Assembly (NCBI GenBank): GCA_900557195.1
Contig: USRT01000030.1
Location: 1 to 22,623 of the forward strand
Length of the DNA: 22,623 bases
Reading direction: 5' to 3'
Origin: an uncultured Clostridium sp.
Lineage (GTDB): Bacteria > Bacillota > Clostridia > TANB77 > CAG-508
Shown: positions 16,501 through 22,623 of the stretch, piece by piece
Layout: each line of letters opens with the position of its first letter
Position numbering within the stretch: position 1 is the first letter of the stretch
Notes under the pieces: model-generated
Seen by the model: only the letters and a program-made list of their open reading frames with translations
Told to the model about the DNA's origin: nothing
Database searches by the model: none
Position numbers and translations under genes: made by a program

Positions 16501-19091
16501 TATCAGGAGAGAATAATGGACTTGTTTCAAAATCTAATACAGAAAATAAAATTCAAATCGATATACAAAATGAGCAATTTGATTTGGCTTTAAGAAAGAG
16601 TATTACACAAGTAATTGCAAATGAAGGAAAAGAAAATGAAAGAATAACTAAAGTGGATGATAGACTTCCAGAGCCTAATACAGATGGATTAAAAGATAAA
16701 AGTAGTACAACTGCAATTTATAATCATACAAAAGAGCCTGTAAGAGTTTATGCTGGAGATACAGTAATCTATACTTTAAGAGTTTACAATGAAGGACAAG
16801 TAGATGGATATGCAGAAGAGGTAACAGATCACTTACCAGAATATTTAGAATTTGTAAATGATGAATTTAATAGTAAGTTTGGTTGGTTATTAGATGATAA
16901 AGATACTTCATTAAGAACAGTTAAAACAAATTACTTATCAAAAGCAAGAAACGAAAAAGGAAATTTGGTTAAAGCCTTTGATAAAGAAACAGGAAAATTA
17001 GATTATAAAGAAATACAAATTAAATGTAAAGTAAAGACAGATGTACCTGTAAAAGCAAGATTAACTAATATTGCGGAAATTACAAAATATATTGGTAAGG
17101 ATGGAAGAAAAGTTACTGATAGAGATTCATTTGATGGGGTAAAATTACCTTCAGATGATAAATTACCTTCATATAAAGACGATGAAATAAATAAATCATA
17201 TGTTCCGGGACAAGAAGATGATGACGACTTTGAAAAAGTACTTGTAGAGAAATTTGATTTAGCTCTAAGAAAATATATAACTAAAGTAGACAATAAAGAT
17301 ATTACAGATAGAGTACCAGTATTCAAGATTGATGAAAATGGAAACTATGTATATAACCATACAAAGGAACCAGTACTTGTAGGTGACTCTGATGTGGTAA
17401 CATATAATATTCGTGTATATAATGAAGGAACAGTAGCAGGTTTTGCAGAAGAAGTTGAAGATGATATACCAGAAGGATTAGTATTCTTACCAAATAATGA
17501 AACTAATAAAACTTACAAATGGGTGATGTTAGACGAAAATAAACAAGAAACAAGCAATCCTGATGAAGCAAAATATATAAGAACAAAATATTTATCAAGC
17601 GATAATAAAGATAATTTATTAAAAGCTTTTGATAAAGAACAAATGAGTGAGCCAGATTCAAAATATGTACAAGTTGCATTTAAAGTTGTTGTGCCAGATG
17701 CAACAGACGAAATTATAATTAACAAGGCACAAATAACAGATGACAAAGATGAAGATGGAAAAGATGTCGATGATGATGATTCAACTCCAGATGAATGGAA
17801 TGAAGGAGAAGATGATCAAGATATTGAAAAGATTAAATTAACATATTTTGATTTAGCTTTAAGAAAATTCATTACTAAAGTTAATGATACAGACATAACA
17901 AATAGAGTTTCAGTATTTAAAGTAGACGAAAATGGAAAATATGTATATGAGCATACTAAAGAACCAGTAGTAGTAAATAATACTAATGTAGTAACTTATA
18001 CATTAAGAGTTTACAATGAAGGAACAAGAGCAGGATATGCAAAAGAAATAAAAGATGATATACCAGAAGGACTAAAATTCTTACCAGATAATGAAACAAA
18101 TAAAGAATATAGATGGATAATGTTAAATAAAGAAGGAAATGAAACAGATGATGTAAATGAAGCAAAATATATAATAAGTGATTATCTATCAAAGGAAAAT
18201 GAAAAAGTAGATGGAGAAAATATATTAAAACCATTTGATATTGATAGCTATGAAGCAGGTTCTATAAAAGAGCCAGATTATAAAGAAGTAAAAGTTAGCT
18301 TTGAGGTAACAGAGCCTAATACTTCAGATAGAATTATTATAAACAGTGCACAAATCTCTGATGACAGCGATGAAGATGGTGGAGAAGTAACAGATAAAGA
18401 TTCTATACCAAATGAATGGAATGAAGGAGAAGACGATCAAGATATTGAAAAAATAAGAGTACAATACTTTGATTTAGCTTTAAGAAAATGGGTTACAAAA
18501 GCAATTGTAATAGAAGATGGAAAAGAAACAGTAAGAGAGACAGGACATAAAGCAGAAGACGATCCAGAAGAAGTAGTAAAAGTAGACTTAAAGAAGAGTA
18601 AGTTAGATAAAGTAGTTGTAAAATTTGAATATAAAATAAGAGTAACAAACGAGGGTGAAATTGCAGGAAGTGTAGAAGAAATATCAGATTACATACCAGA
18701 AGGATTAAAATTTGTAGCAGTAGATAACCCAGAATGGGAAGAAGTAGATGGAAAAGTTGTAACAGATCAGCTTGCAGGACAAATTATGCAGCCAGGAGAA
18801 AGCAAAGAAGTAACGATTATTTTAACATGGATAAATAGAGAAGATAATATGGGATTAAAAGTAAATGTAGCAGAAATAAGTAAAGATTATAATGAATATG
18901 GAACACCAGATATCGACTCAACACCAAATAATAAAGTGCCAGGCGAAGACGACATAGATGATGCACCAGTAATGTTGACAGTAACAACAGGACAAGAAAT
19001 AATATATATAGGAATTACAATTATAGGATTAGCGATAATTGCTGTCGGAACCTACGGAATAAAGAGATTTACGGTAGATAAAAATAAATAA
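7572..19091 (+). CDS. Giant surface adhesin stalk and wall anchor, C-terminal part after the frameshift (gene 2B)
   Basis: The open frame gives 3,839 residues from ATG 7572, but that ATG has no ribosome binding site and falls in mid-domain, so it is probably not a true start. The order is: the rest of a CnaB module (Glu21, Asn84), FDLALRK modules at residues 89 and 489 with a CnaB module between them, then from about residue 725 nine further varied CnaB modules, five tandem repeats of about 132 residues (2054-2712), two more CnaB modules, and FDLALRK modules at 3003, 3228, 3426 and 3633. It ends in TVTTG, a hydrophobic helix and KRFTVDKNK. CnaB signatures recur: KKVD-type Lys strands, ETxAPxGY Glu loops, and terminal IxNxxx Asn. 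Each FDLALRK module closes with an acidic linker such as QQDDDDFE or GEDDQDIE. With gene 2A the intact product would be about 5,049 residues, a very long rigid fibre holding the thioester tip away from the cell. No signal peptide is present on this half alone. Confidence 0.88.
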   Translation: MQIISRDNCKIGSTYLYKLQETEAPDGFNILIDIPIYIQVTINEDGSFDTARTRILYNAENGNDISEFYRFTIEGNNINIRIANEEKGFDLALRKYITGIERDGITSEVKNRIPDLNAFSLVMWRRNGTAGYYHTKEAIAVKKDDIITYTISVYNEGFVKGYATEITDYLPSGLEYINNDFNRNNGWSGTKNSDGTTTVKTSKLANTLLNENQLQNYLLNRPTTTWNTSVQIQCKVVNDPKYEVQYLTNRAEITQDKAVSIDAQGNETVLDIEDRDSTPNNVKSEHSNDMLNYDSSIEYNSDTYYPGYEDDDDKETVKIEPITDFEFKLKKIDNISKQEIEGATFDISGAITNKGGDSPITSIVDSNGNEVRKNQDGSITIPIGGVTVKVKGVDVNTVYNYSIKEIKAPDTYKIIVQNMIVNISVDEEGNTKPNISTMVVNEVTNRDGHQSEEPKVYTQVGEGSEERASVRKENNEIIITVANKNTDTFDLALRKFITKVNDNAPSIDREPILNLASLGALNRSGTANYYHTKNALTVEKGDIVTYTIRVYNESQIKGKVAEITDYLPKGLEFYSSEVDGVNYNWKVTKNSDGTTTLKTNYLKDTLLSENALAETLVGLTPDRWTADVKLKCKVTDEAGYSIKYLTNRAEITAHEDERGNKYGEYYGKEQTKNTDRDSLPNTIAGVLNLDNYYKENVLDKAQLDYYPGQQDDDDFETLQIEPITDYELSLEKLNFLNDLKVTDKVTFRVEEINPNIDIWDGIDNEDILSSKTIDITGSGKIDSKVKIRLGTTYRYRITEEAVPDNFDKTVKEVIIKVIVDEDGIAHGVIEKWNDSTWNSVIGGKYTYITNGENNNIVLTIKNEPKAYYDLRLKKVNEKGKEIASITKFNVLDPKKIGHSVTTGLGYTGVVDTNIPITSGEGNDTYVISEIEAPEGYIKITDFDLIIRLYRGISEDGSTYVIERCEKYISQKDGSKNTEEQRKILENATVDSDGRTVTVKFPNKKIEGKYYIALAKTDEDGNTIEDKESTFTINGKDQTTSRGTLSIDDDNVPGIEITSKDQNDKYVIVETVAPEGYIKFDGRVTLDVKVKEENGEYRLDPNNTKLSIYENGSTYSVEPGDTSKQVSFTIDENMQVIRIKVKNPELTGKYKLQIKKVDYNDKTKPIPGVVFNGLDPRQISLGDKTTGPDGIAVLCDDVEISRPNEYTYIIREVSVPDGYSKIETHQFIVRVITGLSDDGKSYIVKNATLDISRTNGNPDSELERKILEDKENGAKIDVDKETQTITITVPNEKTTDYNLEINKVDANSSSEYLSKARFTIDGPDGNIQTDKELQRETDDEPTGRFVKKETGVRVNKTYTYTIEETFAEKLYENVFKDFLIKLEVTIDKNGKIDKQNTIAKIEPKDHNNISNEDMAKANDMIKDGVVVNEDTNTVTLNIKNPQETRNFEFSLFKHELGDKEEEISEATFKVQRKQKDDDEWDLLNENLITSTNSEELIDKQEKVALGNVYYYEIEETKVPNNNYVKKVQKASVKIVVGEDGIVTGEIINIQLPGSSEWVKYDKDTHGEFIELVKQAGNKFELKIANTVYYHMTLRKREDNKSTTDIIGCRILEGGQFKVDRVYRDSRGNVTTKEVHNGPATWDFVDFEAVPNSIYEYYIQEFSAPDGYNNDFENIRVHLTIRIDNNGNVASVGRNGTYVDFESANGGVLQDKIKTMLYSKCVLQVEGNTVTINMKDSEIIKEPEKYGFQIVKVDKDNVQKRLKDVEFSVRMIAGRAAGWMTYDDNPDIDGIQNPVTNENGVININDIELVEGGRTNIFQINEVKGQDGYKLLEKVTVQVTIDVENVTQASQITEDRIKVELMGEYASSYPEDYIKANITKDGMIQIIIPNESTSYEFILNKKDENGNLITADRKQNGKLDGTVLTVVEQGTNENIVPNTVLENGTTSRIINCEQNKTYSYIVSETQNKTGYRNILAGYYLILNVVTDENGVVKDTNPDDPDNPEYTRYGLYKVNPHGTNNEEEIRKGVNLTVKWSDEQDENGNRKRQVILDIENPFEYQVVVNKVDTYGNPLDKAVITASMNGKTYTMNRTPSLYISNNKIKDGETQSWTIREQSVQAPYYNVLGTSKYIKVDVEKNNEKLVIKDYAIYDDSTGMVSKDDNIYKYVTVEGPIVEGKSYVINVRLENPMQYIFKLTKVKTNGEDLTGATVTVNNKTVIHDGNSSYEVSKVVSLGNVTAFTINETATAPNHVNVLENKFALIVVRMSETGEINIVNKSIYDTSSGRAVLLPSTDESYGYLKTEITRGSDGIQIVDVKLLNPVEYKFELTKVKSDEQKTNLPGAVLTVNGREVISGGKSDYTITEKIHIGEVKSYVIQEASSVTNHINVLDKKFIVVAVRLDENEELKIVSKLAYDVSGRAPVQASSDIWNYIDVHFEEVDGVKVLKVDVVNPVEYKFKLLKTKSDKYSTPLDGATLTINGETVISNGTSSYEITKSINIGEKQTFIVRENETKPGYKNILKDKYLLFNIVLTEDEKIEIQSKAIFDTSGKVPVTVSSEDPVYNYVDVYMTEDSRGVQTVNIKVINPLETKFRLVKVTSDGKTELNGAKITLNGEEVIKDGNNSYELNKTMNVTDVVTYNINELETPKGHVNIFENKQLIIVARMFEDETLRVVSRILVDKTNGKIIDSSSPEYGYISTNVSTEDDIQTLQVNIKNPEEYNLKLYKVDKDTNERMNDIFFDIKVLDEDDNEVIVKDSKTLDTKDLTSLKTMNIDGEDGVIKIDNILIERPGTFNFVLKEYSPELYLENGEIKVQVTIVEENGSYKVSSIKVIEGEDSIQTSDTKVIVEEPETVQIAVNNERIKGKYDLIINKLDNYTKKALDGSKFKVTIEQDGKESEIYKSNDDVNSKDVIIPTEVEVKNGSLTISDIRIDKPESYIIKLQETKAPDTYLPLEEEIKLQITTEVSGQGKQAKYVLKDVKMLSGENNGLVSKSNTENKIQIDIQNEQFDLALRKSITQVIANEGKENERITKVDDRLPEPNTDGLKDKSSTTAIYNHTKEPVRVYAGDTVIYTLRVYNEGQVDGYAEEVTDHLPEYLEFVNDEFNSKFGWLLDDKDTSLRTVKTNYLSKARNEKGNLVKAFDKETGKLDYKEIQIKCKVKTDVPVKARLTNIAEITKYIGKDGRKVTDRDSFDGVKLPSDDKLPSYKDDEINKSYVPGQEDDDDFEKVLVEKFDLALRKYITKVDNKDITDRVPVFKIDENGNYVYNHTKEPVLVGDSDVVTYNIRVYNEGTVAGFAEEVEDDIPEGLVFLPNNETNKTYKWVMLDENKQETSNPDEAKYIRTKYLSSDNKDNLLKAFDKEQMSEPDSKYVQVAFKVVVPDATDEIIINKAQITDDKDEDGKDVDDDDSTPDEWNEGEDDQDIEKIKLTYFDLALRKFITKVNDTDITNRVSVFKVDENGKYVYEHTKEPVVVNNTNVVTYTLRVYNEGTRAGYAKEIKDDIPEGLKFLPDNETNKEYRWIMLNKEGNETDDVNEAKYIISDYLSKENEKVDGENILKPFDIDSYEAGSIKEPDYKEVKVSFEVTEPNTSDRIIINSAQISDDSDEDGGEVTDKDSIPNEWNEGEDDQDIEKIRVQYFDLALRKWVTKAIVIEDGKETVRETGHKAEDDPEEVVKVDLKKSKLDKVVVKFEYKIRVTNEGEIAGSVEEISDYIPEGLKFVAVDNPEWEEVDGKVVTDQLAGQIMQPGESKEVTIILTWINREDNMGLKVNVAEISKDYNEYGTPDIDSTPNNKVPGEDDIDDAPVMLTVTTGQEIIYIGITIIGLAIIAVGTYGIKRFTVDKNK
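8391..8521 (+). repeat. 131-bp direct repeat, copy 2
   Basis: It matches 7262-7392 at about 93% identity without gaps. The offset is 1129 bp, which is 3 x 376 + 1, so the two copies are read in different frames although both encode the same module end. This is independent evidence of one extra base between them. Confidence 0.85.
13731..15707 (+). repeat. Five tandem CnaB-like repeats of about 132 residues
   Basis: Units start at 13731, 14127, 14523, 14916 and 15318 and the array ends before 15708. Periods are 396, 396, 393, 402 and 390 bp, all multiples of three. Each unit begins just after an Asn-Pro (ENP, VNP, INP). It carries a Lys strand (LTKVK or similar), a Glu loop (INETxTAPNHVN type), a V-x-R-M-x-E-D/E segment, and a Y-D-T-S-G segment not seen in the neighbouring CnaB modules. 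Units are diverged at the DNA level, so the array is old but length-conserved. Confidence 0.85.
16578..18977 (+). repeat. Membrane-proximal block of four FDLALRK modules in gene 2
   Basis: Modules begin at 16578 (FDLALRKS), 17253 (FDLALRKY), 17847 (FDLALRKF) and 18468 (FDLALRKW). Each has VTYTLRVYNEG-type and DDIPEGLxF-type strands and an acidic tail. The first contains KCKV; the next two have V-A/S-F in its place. The last is the Trp type with GHKAEDDPE and ILTWINRED. The same order, Cys type to non-Cys type to Trp type, closes gene 1. Confidence 0.8.
18978..19088 (+). other. C-terminal sorting-type signal of gene 2
   Basis: TVTTG (18978-18992) is followed by QE, a strongly hydrophobic stretch of about 22 residues and the basic tail KRFTVDKNK. 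The motif and its preceding context (DAPVML) are identical to gene 1 although the helix sequences differ. This suggests selection on the motif itself rather than simple recent duplication. Confidence 0.6.
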
Positions 19092-19097
19092 TTTTTT

Positions 19098-19129
19098 AGA
19101 AGAGCTTAAATTTTAGGCTCTTCTTTTTT
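19098..19129 (+). terminator. Intrinsic terminator of gene 2
   Basis: Six bases after the stop codon, AGAAGAGCTTA (19098-19108) pairs with TAGGCTCTTCT (19114-19124) over 11 positions with one G-U pair and a five-base loop. A T-run reaches 19129. Gene 3 is therefore a separate transcription unit. Confidence 0.85.
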
Positions 19130-19275
19130 GAACATTTGGGACAGGCTTTAATGTTCAAAATTAGGTGATAGTGACAATACGTTTGATATTTTAAGTACAA
19201 TAAATCTCTATATCAATCTTATATGACTAATTTTAGCCAGATGAACATTTAACCCCGTTCAAAAATGTTCAAAAA
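19125..19275 (+). repeat. 151-bp imperfect palindrome, MITE-like
   Basis: The ends are inverted copies of each other. Left: TTTTTGAACATTT, then GGGACAGGCTTTAATGTTCA and AAAATTAG (19157-19164). Right, read inverted: TTTTTGAACATTT, then TTGAACGGGGTTAAATGTTC and AAAATTAG (from 19227-19234). The arms are about 40 bp with a 7-base insertion in the right one and a 62-base centre without coding capacity. Each arm also contains its own GAACATT...AATGTTC inverted repeat. No clear target-site duplication is visible, so a structured RNA or regulatory palindrome remains possible. Confidence 0.55.
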
Positions 19276-19281
19276 GGAATG

Positions 19282-19392
19282 TTACAAAAATGTAATTATA
19301 ATGAAATATTTGAAATGGAAAATGGCTAAAAGAACCTTCCGTAAGTAGATAGAGAGCTATTCTTTTATGGTGTAAAAACTGATATATTGACA
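19282..19392 (+). promoter_or_regulatory. Leader/promoter region of gene 3 with the same conserved blocks as gene 2
   Basis: The palindrome TTACA-AAAA-TGTAA (19282-19295) is followed by ATTTGAAA (19308-19315), CTAAAAGAAC, CTTCCGTA (19336-19343) and TTGACA (19387-19392), a perfect -35. A weak -10, TAAAGT, lies 17 bases on (19410-19415). AGGAGG (19447-19452) sits eight bases before the ATG. Shared order and spacing with gene 2 imply common control of the two adhesin genes. Confidence 0.5.
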
Positions 19393-19460
19393 ATTTACAA
19401 GTAAAAAAGTAAAGTGGATTATAGGGTAAAATAGCAAAAAAGATATAGGAGGAAAGGAAA

Positions 19461-22400
19461 ATGAAATTAAAAGTGATTAGAAAAGTACTAATTGTTCTTG
19501 TTGCTTTAATTATATTAGCTACTAATTCAATGTTAAGTACAGCAAATGCAGTTAGTATATTTTTAGATGATAGTAGTAAAGATGAATCTTCATTAGTAGT
19601 AGGTGCAGGAATTTCTAGTCTTAATAAGGTTCAAAGAGCATCATACCCACCATATGTACATAATGTTGATACAGGAAGTGTATTTAAGATTTATCATCAT
19701 GATGGAACATCAGCAGACTATAGTAATGCAGGATGGTGTATGGATAAAGGTGCAAATCTTTATGGATATGGATATTCAGGAGGATGGGCAACTGTATCTG
19801 GAGAATATGATGCATATAATACAAATAATGCACGTGAAGGTAGTTCTGGAAGTATTAGATGGTTATTAGATAATATTTTAAGAGTTGGAAATGGAGTTTC
19901 TGATGATGAAAAAGGATTTTATCGTAATAACTTACAAAGAATCGTAGGAAGTAATGCTAATATTGCTGATTATTCAGAAGACAGAATATTTGAAATTGAA
20001 CAATATGTTTTATGGTCATTTACAAATAATGTAACAGGTGATTCAGCGATTAGCTACCCAACCAGTGATCCTCTATTTGTAGCTTTAAAAAATGCTGCAG
20101 CAAGTCATTCAGATTATAGTAGTGATGGTAGTGTAAATGTTAATATAGATACAAGTAAAGCAAATGTTAATTCTAATGGGATAGTAGGTCCTTTTGTTGT
20201 AAGCAATAATAAATTAATGGTATTATCCGCTAAATTAAATAATGCAGATACAACAATATATACAGATGAGGCATGTACTAAAACTTTAAGTAGATATAAT
20301 GAATATAATGGAAATATATATATAAAAGCTGGTTCTACATCAAATGTTAATATTAGCTTTAATTATGGAGGATTTGATACTACTGCATATTATTATACAA
20401 CTACAGGAAATCCAGGAAATTACAGAGATCAATCTTTTATAATGATATCAAGAGAGAAGAAAAGCCAAGATGTTTCTTTTGGAAATAAAAATGTAAATTT
20501 GGAAGTTCATAAGAAAGATATGGATGGAAATGATATTGGAAATATAGGAACTTTTAAATATTGGACAACAGATGATTTTGGAAGTGGTTTAGTACCAACA
20601 GGAAATGGTACTGTAATGGAGAATCATAAATCTTCTATCACAATGGCACATGGGCAAACAAAGTATATATGGATTACGGAAACTGAAGCACCAAAGCCAT
20701 ATGGATTAGGATATTTTGAAGCACCTAGTGGACAAACAAACTTTATTTGTATAAAGGTTTCAGTAGATGCATCTGGTAATGTTACTCAATCATATCCAAA
20801 AGAACCACAAGATGGATATAATGGATATCTAAAATATATAAAAGATAATGATACAACAATATATCTTCAAAAAGATAGTGAATACTTTATGGGAGTTAGT
20901 ACATCAGGAGATAATATAATAGTATCTGTTAAAGATCCAGTACAATCAGGAAATTTTCGTTTTCAATTAATAAAAGAAGATAATGAAGGAACAAAATTAG
21001 CAAATGCAGAGTTTGAGATTTCTATCACAGATGAAAAAGGTAAAGTGATATACAAAACAGCAGAAGGTAAAACCGAAAAAACAAATGTAAATGGTTTAAT
21101 AAATTTGTATGGATTAGAAATAGAAGATGAAGGAAAAACATATACAGTAAAAGTACATGAAACAAAAGCACCAGATGGTTACATACCTGGAAATGATGTT
21201 ACATTTACAGTTGAAAGTGAATCAAATTCTAGTGGATATGTCTTAAAGCCAGTGGCTGAAAAAGAAATATCAGGTGCAATGGTAACAATTACAAATTCAT
21301 TAGTAAAAGTATTAGTAAAAAATACTGAAAAGGTAGGAAGTTTTAATTTTCAATTAATAAAAGAGGATAATGAAGGAACAAAACTTGAAGGAGCAGAATT
21401 TGAAATTTCAATTGTAGATGAAGAAGGAAATGTAATATATAAAACAGCAGAAGGAAAAGTAGAGAAAACAGATTCTAATGGTTTAATAAATTTACAAAAT
21501 TTAAATATAGAATCTGCTGGAAAAACATATACAGTAACTATACATGAGACAAAAGCACCAAATGGTTATATAGCTGGAAAAGATGTTAGCTTTACAGTAG
21601 AAAGCAAAGATAATGATGAAAAAACAGGATATGAATTAAAGCCAGTTTCACAAAAAGAAGTTTCAGGTGCAATGGTTACAGTTACAAATTCATTAATTAC
21701 AGTACTAGTAAAAAATACACAAAAAGTAGGTAGTTATACAGTTAACTTAGTTAAAGTAGACAAAAAGGGTAATATAATATCAAAAGAAGTTTCTAAATTT
21801 ACTGTAAATGGACAAGAAATAGAAACTGAAAATGGATACCTAAATATTGTAAATTCAAAAGAAATTTCAAAGAATGGACAAACAGATGTATATAAAGTTA
21901 CAGAGACAGAAGCACCAAAGGGATATGAGAAATATTCTGGGGAAATAGCATTAACAGTTGTTGGAAAAGAAACAAGCAAAGGATATGAAGTAGATACTCA
22001 AAACAGTAAATTGTTAGCTGGATTGGAAGAAGTAAAACCAGGAAAAGAATCTACAGATGGATATGTAACATGGAGTATAACATCAAATACAATAACAATA
22101 AAATTACAAAATAGACAATTTGATTTGGCTTTAAGAAAATTTATAACAGGAGTGACAAGCGTAGATGGTAGTAGAACAGATATAACAACAAGAGTACCAG
22201 TATTTAAAGTGGATAAAGATGGAAAATATGTATATGAACATACAAAAGAACCAGTATTAGTTGCAAATCAGAATGTGGTAGAATATACAATTAGAGTATA
22301 TAATGAAGGAGAAATTGCAGGATACGCAAAAGAAATAAAAGACGATATACCAGAAGGTTTAGAATTCTTACCAGATGACGAAATAAATAAAGAATATAGA

Positions 22401-22623
22401 TGGATAATGTTAGATGAAGAAGGAAATGAAACAGATAAAGTAAGTGAAGCAAAATATATAGTAACAGATTATCTATCAAAAGAAAATGAAAAGACAGCTG
22501 GAGAGAATTTATTAAAAGCTTTTAATGAAGAAGATTATGAAGCAGGAGCAATAAAAGAGCCAGATTATAAAGAAGTAAAAGTTGCATTTAAAGTAACAAT
22601 GCCAAACACATCAGATGAAATAA
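19461..22623 (+). CDS. Thioester-domain surface adhesin, 3'-truncated by window edge (gene 3)
   Basis: The ATG has an ideal AGGAGG site and opens a frame with no stop to the end of the window (1,054 codons). Residues 1-30 form a signal peptide ending STANA. Residues about 60-225 are a thioester domain: GWC (Cys93) and EIEQYVLW (Gln181, four before Trp185). A GPF-type beta-domain follows (about 240-340), then a CnaB-like module (343-495, TETEAPKPYG). Next come two closely similar CnaB repeats (497 and 626, FQLIKEDNEG...HETKAPDGY/NGY...ITNSL), a third diverged one (757, VKVDKKG, TETEAPKGYE), and an FDLALRKF module from residue 887 that is still running at the edge. Expected to be exported and wall-bound, with the thioester at the tip; the ligand is unknown. 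By analogy with gene 1, a Trp-type module and a TVTTG end probably follow outside the window. Confidence 0.9.
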   Translation, partial: MKLKVIRKVLIVLVALIILATNSMLSTANAVSIFLDDSSKDESSLVVGAGISSLNKVQRASYPPYVHNVDTGSVFKIYHHDGTSADYSNAGWCMDKGANLYGYGYSGGWATVSGEYDAYNTNNAREGSSGSIRWLLDNILRVGNGVSDDEKGFYRNNLQRIVGSNANIADYSEDRIFEIEQYVLWSFTNNVTGDSAISYPTSDPLFVALKNAAASHSDYSSDGSVNVNIDTSKANVNSNGIVGPFVVSNNKLMVLSAKLNNADTTIYTDEACTKTLSRYNEYNGNIYIKAGSTSNVNISFNYGGFDTTAYYYTTTGNPGNYRDQSFIMISREKKSQDVSFGNKNVNLEVHKKDMDGNDIGNIGTFKYWTTDDFGSGLVPTGNGTVMENHKSSITMAHGQTKYIWITETEAPKPYGLGYFEAPSGQTNFICIKVSVDASGNVTQSYPKEPQDGYNGYLKYIKDNDTTIYLQKDSEYFMGVSTSGDNIIVSVKDPVQSGNFRFQLIKEDNEGTKLANAEFEISITDEKGKVIYKTAEGKTEKTNVNGLINLYGLEIEDEGKTYTVKVHETKAPDGYIPGNDVTFTVESESNSSGYVLKPVAEKEISGAMVTITNSLVKVLVKNTEKVGSFNFQLIKEDNEGTKLEGAEFEISIVDEEGNVIYKTAEGKVEKTDSNGLINLQNLNIESAGKTYTVTIHETKAPNGYIAGKDVSFTVESKDNDEKTGYELKPVSQKEVSGAMVTVTNSLITVLVKNTQKVGSYTVNLVKVDKKGNIISKEVSKFTVNGQEIETENGYLNIVNSKEISKNGQTDVYKVTETEAPKGYEKYSGEIALTVVGKETSKGYEVDTQNSKLLAGLEEVKPGKESTDGYVTWSITSNTITIKLQNRQFDLALRKFITGVTSVDGSRTDITTRVPVFKVDKDGKYVYEHTKEPVLVANQNVVEYTIRVYNEGEIAGYAKEIKDDIPEGLEFLPDDEINKEYRWIMLDEEGNETDKVSEAKYIVTDYLSKENEKTAGENLLKAFNEEDYEAGAIKEPDYKEVKVAFKVTMPNTSDEI
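20949..21728 (+). repeat. Two near-identical tandem CnaB repeats in gene 3
   Basis: Units at 20949-21335 (387 bp) and 21336-21728 (393 bp) share long matching blocks: FQLIKEDNEGTKL, AEFEISI, IYKTAEGK, YTV and ETKAP, and both close with SGAMVT, a TNSL and VLVKNT. The unit length of about 130 residues is close to that of the five-repeat array of gene 2. The high similarity points to recent duplication and possible copy-number variation. Confidence 0.8.

Noticed and set aside
19092..19460. Small gene or classical riboswitch in the gap before gene 3
   Set aside because: No frame with a start, ribosome binding site and recognisable product was found, and the conserved blocks did not match a riboswitch consensus I know, including cyclic-di-GMP types.
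19603..19869. Plus-strand open frame of 88 codons
   Set aside because: It is out of frame within the thioester domain of gene 3; the product is His- and Met-rich noise.

Overview
The window is a very AT-rich stretch (roughly 30% GC by eye) coded entirely on the plus strand. The genes use AGA for arginine almost exclusively, have strong AGGAGG-type ribosome binding sites, and are followed by hairpin-plus-T-run terminators. All of this fits a low-GC Firmicute, most likely a Clostridia-class organism, possibly a gut commensal. Genus and species cannot be read from the sequence. TGG encodes Trp and no TGA is read through, so the genetic code looks standard.

Layout: (1) 1-3437 is the 3' part of a large surface-protein gene whose start lies upstream. 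(2) 3438-3940 is a non-coding gap holding an IS3-family left-end relic, two hairpins and the leader of the next gene. (3) 3941-19091 is one giant adhesin gene of about 5,049 codons, split by a single-base frameshift near 7559 into open frames 3941-7567 and 7572-19091. (4) 19092-19460 is a gap holding a terminator, a 151-bp imperfect palindrome (MITE-like) and a leader related to that of gene 2. (5) 19461-22623 is the 5' part of a third adhesin gene that runs off the window.

All three are paralogues built from the same parts. The N-terminus has a secretion signal and a Cys-Gln thioester domain (seen in genes 2 and 3; gene 1's N-terminus is outside the window). A stalk of CnaB/SpaA-type beta-sandwich modules with Lys/Glu/Asn isopeptide signatures follows. 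This alternates with a family of about 200-residue modules that begin FDLALRK and contain a DUF11-like core (YTLRVYNEG, ITDYLPEGLEF, AEI). The protein ends in a Trp-marked membrane-proximal module, an acidic linker, a TVTTG motif, a hydrophobic helix and a basic tail, which is a sortase-type signal without canonical LPXTG. The expected picture is a locus of long, covalently cross-linked fibres with a reactive tip for covalent attachment to a target. No sortase, pilin polymerising motif, regulator or housekeeping gene is visible.

The most notable points are: the frameshift, flanked by 93%-identical 131-bp direct repeats whose offset (1129 bp = 3n+1) means recombination would excise the lesion and restore frame; a tandem DUF4214 pair spliced into the loop of one FDLALRK module; the unusual sorting motif; a conserved single cysteine in one FDLALRK subclass and a fixed module order; a 43-nt-spaced CTTCCGTA / TTGAC leader shared by genes 2 and 3; and an IS relic sitting in the loop of gene 1's ancestral terminator.
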